This document shows positions 6,850 to 13,258 of a DNA stretch of 22,620 nt, one piece after another. The position numbers were made by a program, and so were the translations under genes. Each line of letters starts with the position of its first letter. The stretch's first letter is position 1. Source of the DNA: Frankiales bacterium (GTDB taxonomy: Bacteria > Actinomycetota > Actinomycetes > JAFAQI01); assembly GCA_019246495.1 (NCBI GenBank), contig JAFAQI010000521.1, positions 1 to 22,620 on the forward strand, in the 5' to 3' direction. Below the pieces are notes generated by a model. It was not told where the DNA came from. It ran no database searches and was given only the letters and a program-made list of their open reading frames with translations.

Positions 6850-7869
6850 GTGCGCATCGAGTCGTCCGTGACAGCGATCTCCTGGATTCCCTCAGAGGCG
6901 ATCACAGGGATGCCGAAGATCCCCTTCGAGCTCGGCATCGGGCACTACGACGAGCCGCCGCCGGACCAGCTCGAGAAGGGCGACCTCGAGCTGCTGCGGG
7001 ACGCGGATCGCTTCCGCGAGGCCAACGACCTGCGGGCGTGGATCGAGGTCGCTCACGGGCGGATCGTCGGTCACGGCTACGACGGCGGCGGCCTCGTCGG
7101 CTCGACCACGTTCCGAGCCGGACCCAAGGACGTGATCGTTCCAGGAGTCGCGTTCGAGACCCTGCAGTCGGAGCCCGAGGTACAGGACCAATCGGTCCGG
7201 TTCGTCCAGACCGTCGGCGGACGCGCCGGCTTCCCGGCCCCACGGCGGGTGAAGGCTAAACCGTTCATCCGCATCCACTCCGCGACGGCTTGGACGACGC
7301 TCGCGCTGACGATCCACGCCGACGGCACCAGCGAGCATGAGCTCGTCGGCGCCAGCCCGTTCCCGCGCCACTGGATCTACGACCACGATGGCGCGCTCGT
7401 TCTGAAGACCGGGACGGTCGACTTCAAGACCTGGTATCGGACGGCGCACGGCAAGCACACGCCGTGGGGCGACGAGGAATCCGAGGCCTTCGTCGTTGAG
7501 GCCGAAAGCGCTCTTGAGCGGCAGCTCTCGCGTGAGCTCATGCAGCATGGCGCAGCGCCGGATCGTCGCGAGCTCAAGGCCGGGGACGCGCTCGTCGAGC
7601 AGGGCGCACCGGGTGACGAGCTCTACCTGCTCCTCGACGGTGTCGTGGTCGTGGACGTAGACGGTAAGGAACTCGCTGAGGTCGGGCCGGGCGCGATCCT
7701 TGGCGAACGCGCGTTGCTCGAAGGCGGCACGCGAACGGCGACAATGCGTGCCCGTACGCGCTGCCGCGTCGGCGTCTTTCCAGCCGAGGAGATCGACCTT
7801 GCGGCGCTAGAGCAGCTCACCGCGAGTCACCGTCGGGAGACTCACATCCCCGAGCAGCCAACTCGTTAG
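6850..7869 (+). CDS. Protein with C-terminal cyclic-nucleotide-binding domain and uncharacterised N-terminal domain
   Basis: A 339-residue protein. The last ~110 residues match the Crp/cNMP-binding beta barrel: ELKAGDALVEQGAPGDELYLLLDGVVVV, then the phosphate-binding cassette GAILGERALLEGGTRTATMRA. The cassette keeps the Gly-Glu pair and the Arg-Thr-Ala-Thr run expected to contact cAMP or cGMP. No helix-turn-helix follows, so it is not a Crp-type DNA binder. Residues 1 to ~215 are soluble, rich in beta strands (for example KPFIRIHSATAWTTLALTI and HWIYDHDGALVLKTGTVDFKTWY) and not recognised. GTG 6850 is chosen because GAGGTGG lies five bases upstream; GTG 6841 would add three residues. It is divergent from the RHH operon and convergent with the next gene. 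Confidence 0.75.
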   Translation: MRIESSVTAISWIPSEAITGMPKIPFELGIGHYDEPPPDQLEKGDLELLRDADRFREANDLRAWIEVAHGRIVGHGYDGGGLVGSTTFRAGPKDVIVPGVAFETLQSEPEVQDQSVRFVQTVGGRAGFPAPRRVKAKPFIRIHSATAWTTLALTIHADGTSEHELVGASPFPRHWIYDHDGALVLKTGTVDFKTWYRTAHGKHTPWGDEESEAFVVEAESALERQLSRELMQHGAAPDRRELKAGDALVEQGAPGDELYLLLDGVVVVDVDGKELAEVGPGAILGERALLEGGTRTATMRARTRCRVGVFPAEEIDLAALEQLTASHRRETHIPEQPTR

Positions 7870-7894
7870 CTCAGCGCCGACAGCCCGTGCCGGC

Positions 7895-8218
7895 TCAGGC
7901 GGTACGGCGAACCCGCGTGGCGAGCCGGACCGCGCCGTACCCGGCCCCGGCGATCAGCGGCATGACAACGGCAAGAGCGAGGTGGAACCCGAGGTCTTCG
8001 TGGTTCACGACCTCGTCAGTCCACGCCATGTTGATCCCCGCGCTGCACCACAGAACCGCAATCCATGCGTAGCTGATGCGCCGCGCCGCCGCGACGGCGC
8101 CGGAGACGATCGGCGCGACGAGAACGAGCGGGATGAACAGCGGGTCGATCCACCCGAGCAGACCGACTAGCTGTCCGATCACGGCGGCGGCAACCAGGCT
8201 GGTGGTGAGACGGGACAT
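7895..8218 (-). CDS. Small membrane protein of unknown function
   Basis: A 107-residue protein with four hydrophobic segments, at about residues 5-23, 26-45, 48-66 and 78-97, short basic loops (AARR) and a basic C-terminal tail (RLATRVRRTA). AAGGAG six bases before the ATG gives a clear start. No family is recognised. It is transcribed divergently from the membrane-anchored LuxR gene, sharing a 151-bp intergenic region with an 18-bp dyad, so it may be a target or partner of that regulator. It ends 25 bp from the convergent cNMP-binding-domain gene. Confidence 0.7.
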   Translation of the reverse strand: MSRLTTSLVAAAVIGQLVGLLGWIDPLFIPLVLVAPIVSGAVAAARRISYAWIAVLWCSAGINMAWTDEVVNHEDLGFHLALAVVMPLIAGAGYGAVRLATRVRRTA

Positions 8219-8291
8219 CGAACGCTCCTTTTCAACGGTGGCTTCACTTGTGTGGCCGTCTCGAAGGCTTCCGCTGCGTGCTCACCGCCGC

Positions 8292-8309
8292 ATCGCTCTG
8301 GAGAGCGAT
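8292..8309. promoter_or_regulatory. Perfect 18-bp dyad between luxR-type gene and membrane-protein gene
   Basis: ATCGCTCT-GG-AGAGCGAT has perfect 8-bp arms around two bases. LuxR/NarL-type HTH dimers typically bind dyads of about this size. Its centre is about 70 bp upstream of the LuxR start and about 82 bp from the start of the divergent small membrane protein gene, so one site could serve both. Confidence 0.6.
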
Positions 8310-8357
8310 CTGCGAATCTCACTCTTGCGAGCGACCCTGACCGGGCTGTCGGCACGT

Positions 8358-8363
8358 TAGTTT
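8358..8363 (+). promoter_or_regulatory. Leaderless -10 element for the LuxR-type gene
   Basis: TAGTTT ends six bases before the ATG at 8370, so transcription would begin at the start codon. No ribosome binding site is visible in the spacer TCGGTC, as expected for a leaderless mRNA. The -35 region is weak, consistent with activator dependence. Confidence 0.55.
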
Positions 8364-8369
8364 TCGGTC

Positions 8370-9206
8370 ATGCGACGAGCGGGGCAATGGCTCGCCATCG
8401 ACGTCGTCGATGCGGTGGTTGCCGCGGCTCTTCTCGTCGCCGCTCAACTCGAGATCTGGGCTCCGCGTTTGGTCCCGGGGGTCGGTGCGGTGGTAGGCAA
8501 CCGGCCGGTCCTCGCGGTGACCGCAGCCGTGGCCGCTCTCGCGCTTGCGCTGCGGCGGCGGTGGCCGGTGGCCGTGCTCGTGACGGTGCTGGGCGCGGCC
8601 GTGCTCCAGCAGCAGCTGACCACACCGACCGGTGGGCTGGTGCTGCTGATCACCGCGATGGTCGCGGCGTACTCCTCGAGTGCGTATCCGTCCACAGCGC
8701 GCGGCCTGGTGTCGGGTTTGGCCATCGTTGTCGGGGCCGCGTTCATGGGAGACAACGCCGGCGACTGGGCGTTCATCGCGGTCGTCCTCGGGGGCGCGTG
8801 GCTCGTCGGGTTCGTCGTGATGCAGCGATCCGCTGAGCTGACTCGGGTGCGTCAGGACAACCGCAGCCTCGCCGCCCGCCTGGCGGAGGCCGCGCAGCAG
8901 CTAGCCACCGCGCAGCGAGAGGCCGCCTCCCCGACGTTCTCGGAGAACCTCGCCACCCTGACGGCACGCGAGCTTGATGTCGCGCGGACGATCGCGCGCG
9001 GCCTGTCGAATGCGGAGATCGCGAAGGAACTGTTCATCAGTGAGTGGACGGTCAAGACGCACGTCGCGAGCATCCTGCGCAAGCTCGCGCTTCGCGATCG
9101 AGCTCAGATAGTGATCGCGGTCTACGAGTCTCGACTCGTGACACCGGGCGAGGCGGTCACCGGCGCAGAGGTCACCGCCGACGTGCCACGACCCGCCCGA
9201 CGTTGA
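8370..9206 (+). CDS. Membrane-anchored LuxR-family transcriptional regulator
   Basis: A 278-residue protein. Residues 9-150 form four to six hydrophobic segments separated by short basic loops (LRRRWP), much like the membrane sensor part of actinobacterial NarL-type histidine kinases. Residues ~152-187 form a charged helix (MQRSAELTRVRQDNRSLAARLAEAAQQLATAQREAA) resembling the linker that in those kinases leads to the His-containing dimerisation helix. Here no H-box or ATPase domain follows. Instead residues 196-258 are a complete LuxR/NarL helix-turn-helix (LTARELDVARTIARGLSNAEIAKELFISEWTVKTHVASILRKL). No receiver domain is present. It would be a one-component regulator acting from the membrane. 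The start is supported by the leaderless -10 box. Confidence 0.88.
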   Translation: MRRAGQWLAIDVVDAVVAAALLVAAQLEIWAPRLVPGVGAVVGNRPVLAVTAAVAALALALRRRWPVAVLVTVLGAAVLQQQLTTPTGGLVLLITAMVAAYSSSAYPSTARGLVSGLAIVVGAAFMGDNAGDWAFIAVVLGGAWLVGFVVMQRSAELTRVRQDNRSLAARLAEAAQQLATAQREAASPTFSENLATLTARELDVARTIARGLSNAEIAKELFISEWTVKTHVASILRKLALRDRAQIVIAVYESRLVTPGEAVTGAEVTADVPRPARR

Positions 9207-9233
9207 GCCTGCGCCGACGCCCGTGTCCGGCTG

Positions 9234-9239
9234 TAGCGT
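9234..9239 (+). promoter_or_regulatory. Leaderless -10 element for the PIN-domain gene
   Basis: TAGCGT ends six bases before the ATG at 9246, with no ribosome binding site between, matching the other leaderless starts in the window. It suggests the PIN gene has its own promoter despite following the LuxR gene closely. Confidence 0.5.
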
Positions 9240-9245
9240 CCCTCC

Positions 9246-9653
9246 ATGGCTCGGTACGTCATCGATCCGCCGACGCTTCTGCAGATCGTTACGGGCGGTC
9301 GGCAGGTCGACGACTCCCATCAGTTGGTCGCGGTGAACTCCATCCGCTCCGACGTGCTGCAGCTGCTTCTGGAAGAAGTACGCCGCGGCGAGCGCACTGA
9401 TCGTTCGGCGTTGGAAGTCCACGAGCAGATCACCGAACTCAAGATGCGGCTGCTTGGCGATCGCGGTTCTCGCGGGATGGCGTGGCGCATAGCCCGCGAG
9501 CACGGCTGGGACAGCCTTCGCGAGGCCGAATATCTCGCCGTGACGAAGTTGCAAGCCGACGCGTTCGTCACCGTCGACCGCGACTTGGCCAAGCGAGCGA
9601 AGGCCATCGTTCCGGTCGAGCCGATCAAGGCTCTCTGGAGCGGCGCCCGCTAA
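9246..9653 (+). CDS. PIN-domain protein (VapC-like ribonuclease), without an adjacent antitoxin
   Basis: A 135-residue single-domain protein. It begins with the PIN strand and first acidic residue (YVIDPPTLLQIV, Asp7), has the middle acidic region (LLEEVRRGE, Glu43/44), and ends with WDSLREAEYLAVTKLQADAFVTVDRDLAKRA, holding the conserved late acidic and T-x-D positions (Asp89, Glu93, Asp111). PIN domains are Mg-dependent ribonucleases, often VapC toxins. No VapB- or RHH-like small gene precedes it; the neighbour is the LuxR gene 39 bp upstream. Its stop TAA shares bases with the TAG stop of the convergent P450 gene (CTAA at 9650-9653). It could be a solitary toxin or a non-toxin PIN nuclease. 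Confidence 0.75.
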   Translation: MARYVIDPPTLLQIVTGGRQVDDSHQLVAVNSIRSDVLQLLLEEVRRGERTDRSALEVHEQITELKMRLLGDRGSRGMAWRIAREHGWDSLREAEYLAVTKLQADAFVTVDRDLAKRAKAIVPVEPIKALWSGAR

Positions 9654-10927
9654 GAGCCGAGACGGACTGGCAGGGTGCGGGGGCCGCGCACTTGGCCCGG
9701 TGCCCAGGTGACCGCGTCTGGATCGTCGAGCGTGAACTCCGGGATCCGCTCCAGCCACACCTCGAGCGCGACGCGCAGTTCCATCCGCGCGAGGTGCGAG
9801 CCGATGCAGCGGTGGATGCCGAGGCCGAACGCCGCGTGCTTGTTGACCTGCCGGTCGATGACGACCTCGTCGGCGCGTTCGAATTGTTCCGGATCACGGT
9901 TGGCCGCCGGGAACGACAGCAGCACCCAGTCCTCAGCCTTCATGTCCACGCCCCCGAGGTGCACGTCGTTCTTCACCAACCGCGCCATCGTCACCGGCGC
10001 GTAGGCCCGCAGGAACTCCTCGATTGCCGTCGGCAGCAACTCCGGCTCGGCCACCAGGCGGCGACGGTCCTCCGGTGTCTTGGCCAGGTGCCACAGCGAC
10101 GCGCCGATCGCGCTCCACGTCGTGTCGATTCCGGCGATGAGCAGCAGCGCCATCGAACCGGCCACATGGAACGCGTCGAGCTTCTGGCCGTTGAGCTCGG
10201 CGTCGATGAGGTACGTCGTCAGATCTTCGCGCGGGTTGGCAATGTGGTCGTGGATCTGCTCGAGCAGGTAGTTGAACAACTTCGTCATGTTGGCGATGCG
10301 CTCGTCCGGCGGCAGGTTGACGCCTTCCAACGCCTCCTCGACGAACACCCGGAACCTCGGCCCGTCCTCGGGCGGGAAGCCGAGCATGTCGCCGATGACG
10401 CGCATCGGGATGTGCTGGGCATATTCCACGGCCGCGTCGATGCGGTCCCGGCCCGCGAACGAGTCGATGAGCTCGTGGCAGAACGCCCGCGTCGCCGGTT
10501 CCTGTCCCGACACCGACGTCTTCGTGAACGCCGACAGCAGCAGCTTGCGCGCGTCGTGATGGAACGGCGGGTCGGAGGAGATCGGCGGGATGCCACCAGC
10601 CGGCTCGAGCTCCTTCGGCGGCCGGAAGTTGCTGACGACGACAGACCGCGACGTGAAGTTCTCGGTGTCATAAGCAATAGCTGCGACGTCGGCGTACCGG
10701 GTCGGAAGCCACGCACCGCCGAACCGTTCGGTCCGCGCGACCGGGCAGCTCTGCCGCAGCTCGTCCTGAATGACGTAGGGGTCGGCCGCCCACACCGGGT
10801 CGATGTGCGAGAAGTCAGTCCTCCAGTCGGTGACCGGGCCGGTGACTACCTCGCTGCTCGTGCCCGCGGCGATCCGCTCGTCACGACCCTCGGCGATGCC
10901 GGTTGTGAACCTGTCGTCGACGCTCAT
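9650..10927 (-). CDS. Cytochrome P450
   Basis: A 425-residue soluble bacterial P450, a heme monooxygenase fed by a ferredoxin. The I-helix oxygen-activation motif is AGIDTTW, the K-helix ExxR is in EEFLRAY, and the heme loop is FGLGIHRCIGSHLAR with Cys374 as the thiolate ligand. Length is normal. The ATG (10925-10927) shares its A with the TGA stop of the ferredoxin gene (TGATG), so the two are translationally coupled and the ferredoxin is almost certainly its redox partner. A longer in-frame extension that reads through the ferredoxin gene is rejected. No reductase is encoded here. The substrate is unknown; position next to fatty-acid genes makes a lipid-like substrate possible but unproven. 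Confidence 0.94.
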   Translation of the reverse strand: MSVDDRFTTGIAEGRDERIAAGTSSEVVTGPVTDWRTDFSHIDPVWAADPYVIQDELRQSCPVARTERFGGAWLPTRYADVAAIAYDTENFTSRSVVVSNFRPPKELEPAGGIPPISSDPPFHHDARKLLLSAFTKTSVSGQEPATRAFCHELIDSFAGRDRIDAAVEYAQHIPMRVIGDMLGFPPEDGPRFRVFVEEALEGVNLPPDERIANMTKLFNYLLEQIHDHIANPREDLTTYLIDAELNGQKLDAFHVAGSMALLLIAGIDTTWSAIGASLWHLAKTPEDRRRLVAEPELLPTAIEEFLRAYAPVTMARLVKNDVHLGGVDMKAEDWVLLSFPAANRDPEQFERADEVVIDRQVNKHAAFGLGIHRCIGSHLARMELRVALEVWLERIPEFTLDDPDAVTWAPGQVRGPRTLPVRLGS

Positions 10928-11127
10928 CAGTTCTCCTCGAGGATCGAGATGGCGCTCTCCGGGCAGTTGGCGACCGCGAGCCGGGCGCGCGATGTGTTGT
11001 CGTCGGCGACAGCGCCGTCGCCGATGACCTGGCCGTAGCCCTCGTCGTCCTCGGTGAAGATCTCGGGGGCGAGGTCGTAACAGCGGCCGTGTCCTTGGCA
11101 GCGTTCGGAGTCGATGCGCACCTTCAC
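10927..11127 (-). CDS. Small 3Fe-4S-type ferredoxin
   Basis: A 66-residue electron carrier of the kind that serves bacterial P450s. The cluster motif CQGHGRC (CxxHxxC) has His in place of the second cysteine of a 4Fe-4S site and is followed by a single distal Cys-Pro (NCPESA), the pattern of [3Fe-4S] ferredoxins in Streptomyces and Mycobacterium. The GTG at 11125-11127 overlaps the TetR stop as GTGA, and its own stop overlaps the P450 start as TGATG. The start gives VKVRIDSERCQGHGRC, the usual beginning of this family. It accepts electrons from an unidentified reductase encoded elsewhere. Confidence 0.92.
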   Translation of the reverse strand: MKVRIDSERCQGHGRCYDLAPEIFTEDDEGYGQVIGDGAVADDNTSRARLAVANCPESAISILEEN

Positions 11128-11738
11128 GTCCGGACACCTGCCTGGGTCGGGGCGGAGTCGCCGAGTGCGTGTACGACGCGGGTGAGCAGTTGCGTCCACG
11201 CGGTGTCGTCGACGCCGTGCAAGTCGGGCGGGATCAGCGCGCTGCCCATCGCGAGCAATAGGCAGAAGTGCGCGACGGCGTCCGGCGACAGCTGCGGGTC
11301 CAGCTCGTCACCGGCTTGCGCGACGCGGACGAGGTCGGCGAGCCAGTCTGCGCGTTCGCCGACGTAGCCGCGCATCAGCCGCGACACGTCGCGGTCGCGG
11401 CGGGCGGCGACAAGCGCCTCGACGATCAGGTAGCCACGGGCGTCTCGACGGCGCGGCAGCCAGCGGCCGATGACGAGCAACAGCTCTGTGATCGACCGGT
11501 CGGGATCGCTGGCGAACAGCTCGGCCAGCATCCGCCGGCCGTGCTCGCGCAACGCGCCGACGAGCAGCTCGGCCTTGGAGTCGAAGTGCGCATAGAGCGC
11601 GCCGTTGCTGACACCGGCCGCCTTTGCGATGTCGGCGACGCGCGTCCCGTCGTATCCGCGCTGCGCGAAGACGTCGGCGGCGGCCCGGAGCAGGCGCTCC
11701 CGGGTCTCCGCGGCCGTGACGCCCGCGACGCGTCCCAT
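11124..11738 (-). CDS. TetR-family transcriptional regulator of the P450 operon
   Basis: A 204-residue repressor. Residues 9-60 are the TetR helix-turn-helix (TRERLLRAAADVFAQRGYDGTRVADIAKAAGVSNGALYAHFDSKAELL). The rest is the ligand-binding helical domain, of normal size. It heads a three-gene transcript, tetR-ferredoxin-P450, with 4-base and 1-base overlaps. Its promoter is strong and carries a dyad (AACGACCGTT) between the -35 and -10 boxes, so it likely represses its own operon until a ligand, perhaps the P450 substrate or a product, binds. The ATG is supported by a -10 box ending six bases upstream, making the mRNA leaderless. Confidence 0.9.
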   Translation of the reverse strand: MGRVAGVTAAETRERLLRAAADVFAQRGYDGTRVADIAKAAGVSNGALYAHFDSKAELLVGALREHGRRMLAELFASDPDRSITELLLVIGRWLPRRRDARGYLIVEALVAARRDRDVSRLMRGYVGERADWLADLVRVAQAGDELDPQLSPDAVAHFCLLLAMGSALIPPDLHGVDDTAWTQLLTRVVHALGDSAPTQAGVRT

Positions 11739-11744
11739 GCGCGA

Positions 11745-11773
11745 ATTAAACGACCGTTCATTTATGCCGTCAA
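11745..11773 (-). promoter_or_regulatory. Strong leaderless promoter of tetR-ferredoxin-P450
   Basis: On the minus strand, TTGACG (11768-11773), a 17-bp spacer and TTTAAT (11745-11750) make a near-consensus sigma70 promoter. The -10 box ends six bases before the tetR ATG, so the transcript should start at the codon. The promoter lies in the 42-bp gap after fabI, separating this operon from the fatty-acid operon. Confidence 0.75.
11747..11760. promoter_or_regulatory. TetR operator-like dyad
   Basis: TAAACGACCGTTCA contains AACG-AC-CGTT, a perfect 4+4 dyad extended by one more matching pair at its outer ends (T/A). It overlaps the -10 box and spacer of the tetR promoter, the classical place for self-repression. 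Confidence 0.6.
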
Positions 11774-11780
11774 GCCGCCG

Positions 11781-12551
11781 TCAGGCGCCGACTGCGTGGA
11801 CCCCGCCGTCGACATGCACGATCGAGCCGGTCGTGGCCGGGAAGAGGTCCGAGAGCAGCCCGACGCACGCTCGCGCGACGGGCGTCGGATCGTCGACGTC
11901 CCAGCCCAGCGGCGCCCGCGTCTTCCACACCTGCTCGTAGTCGGCGAAGCCCGGAATCGACCCCGCAGCCATCGTGCGGATCGGCCCAGCCGCGACGAGG
12001 TTCACCCGGATCCCCTCCGGACCGAGGTCGCGCGCGAGATAGCGGCACGCGGACTCGAGTCCGGCCTTCGCAACACCCATCCAGTTGTACGACGGCCACG
12101 CGACCGAGGCGTCGAAGTCGAGCCCGACGATCGATCCGCCGGCGGACATCAGCGGGCGCACCGCCGCTCCTAGCGCCGCGAGTGACCACGTCGAGATCTG
12201 CATCGCGGTCGCGACGTCGGTCCATGGGGTGCCGAGCAGCTCGCCGCCCAACGCTGACTCGGGTGCGAACGCGATCGCGTGCAAGACACCGTCGACGCGA
12301 TCGGTGTGTTCCCGAAGCGCATCAGGAAGCGCCGCGAGCTGTTCGTCACTCGTGACGTCGAGCTCCAGCACGGGAGTGGGTCTGGGCAGCCGTCCGGCGA
12401 TGCGCCGGGTCAGCGACAGGCTCCGACCGACACCGGTGAGGACGACCCTGGCACCGGCCTCCTGGGCGAGCGCGGCAGTGCGGAACGCGATCGACTTGTC
12501 GGTCAGCACGCCGGTGACGAGGACGGTCTTGCCGTCGAGCAGCGACGTCAT
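11781..12551 (-). CDS. fabI: Enoyl-[acyl-carrier-protein] reductase, FabI/InhA type
   Basis: A 256-residue NADH-dependent reductase that catalyses the last step of each fatty-acid elongation round, trans-2-enoyl-ACP to acyl-ACP. The N-terminal cofactor site is of the FabI kind (KTVLVTGVLTDKSIAFRTA), not the classical TGxxxGxG. The catalytic Y-x6-K is Tyr155 and Lys162 in PSYNWMGVAKAGLESACRYLARDLG. The end, TGSIVHVDGGVHAVGA, closely resembles Streptomyces FabI and mycobacterial InhA. The ATG shares one base with the fabG stop (TGATG), fixing the start. It is the last gene of the fab operon. By family knowledge it would be the target of triclosan- or isoniazid-type inhibitors. Confidence 0.94.
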   Translation of the reverse strand: MTSLLDGKTVLVTGVLTDKSIAFRTAALAQEAGARVVLTGVGRSLSLTRRIAGRLPRPTPVLELDVTSDEQLAALPDALREHTDRVDGVLHAIAFAPESALGGELLGTPWTDVATAMQISTWSLAALGAAVRPLMSAGGSIVGLDFDASVAWPSYNWMGVAKAGLESACRYLARDLGPEGIRVNLVAAGPIRTMAAGSIPGFADYEQVWKTRAPLGWDVDDPTPVARACVGLLSDLFPATTGSIVHVDGGVHAVGA

Positions 12552-13258
12552 CAGTGCCCCATCCCGAGACCGCCGTCGACCGGTACGACGGCACCGGTGA
12601 CCGAGGCCGCCGCGTCGCTCGCGAGGAAGCTCACGACAGCGGCGACCTCGCCGGTCGTCGCCGCCCGGCCACTCGGCGTGCGGACGAGGATGTCCTCGCG
12701 CTGCCGGGCCGTGAGCGGCGCGGTCATGTCGGTCTCGACAAGTCCCGGCGCGACGACGTTGGACGTGATGCCGCGGCCGCCGTACTCCCGGGCCAGCGAG
12801 CGGGCGAGACCGATGAGCCCCGCCTTCGACGCGGCGTAGTTGGCCTGGCCCGCCGAGCCGAGCAGACCGGTGACGCTCGCGAGGAAGACGAGCCGGCCGT
12901 TCCGCGCGCGCATCATGCCGGGCAGCACCGCGCGAGCTGCGGTCCACGCGCCGGTGAGGTTGGTGTCGATGACGTCGTACCAGTCGCGATCCGACATGCG
13001 GATCGCCAAGCCGTCGCGCGTGACACCGGCGTTGGCGACCAGCACCTCGACCGCGCCCTGCTCGGCGGCGACCGTCTGCACGGCTTCGGTGACCTGCGCC
13101 GGGTCGCCGACGTCGCACTTCACGGCGAACAGGTCGTCCGGTGGTGCGCTGGAGTGATGCGTCACGGCGACGCGATCGCCGGCGTCGGCAAACGCGCGCG
13201 CGATCGCGAGGCCGATGCCGCGGCTGCCGCCGGTGACGAGGACGGATCGGCCGCTCAC
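12551..13258 (-). CDS. fabG: 3-oxoacyl-[acyl-carrier-protein] reductase FabG
   Basis: A 235-residue short-chain dehydrogenase that reduces 3-ketoacyl-ACP with NADPH. The nucleotide site is TGGSRGIG (9-16), NAG is at 76-78, Asn100 belongs to the SDR tetrad, and the catalytic Ser128, Tyr141 and Lys145 lie in ASVTGLLGSAGQANYAASKAGL. The ending, VVPVDGGLGMGH, is typical of actinobacterial FabG/MabA. It starts with GTG at 13256-13258, overlapping the carboxyltransferase stop as GTGA. fabG followed by fabI is the order of mabA-inhA in mycobacteria, but here the pair is joined to the fabD-fabF cluster. Confidence 0.94.
   Translation of the reverse strand: MSGRSVLVTGGSRGIGLAIARAFADAGDRVAVTHHSSAPPDDLFAVKCDVGDPAQVTEAVQTVAAEQGAVEVLVANAGVTRDGLAIRMSDRDWYDVIDTNLTGAWTAARAVLPGMMRARNGRLVFLASVTGLLGSAGQANYAASKAGLIGLARSLAREYGGRGITSNVVAPGLVETDMTAPLTARQREDILVRTPSGRAATTGEVAAVVSFLASDAAASVTGAVVPVDGGLGMGH

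Noticed and set aside
7869..7886. 18-base sequence GCTCAGCGCCGACAGCCC shared with 20459-20476
   Set aside because: One copy is between genes and the other inside a coding frame, with no similarity on either side. Probably chance in GC-rich sequence; no repeat family is supported.
9482..11038. 518-residue open frame on plus, antisense to the P450 and ferredoxin
   Set aside because: The minus strand holds unmistakable P450 and ferredoxin motifs. The plus-strand product is rich in Arg, Asp and Val without any domain, a typical shadow of high-GC coding.
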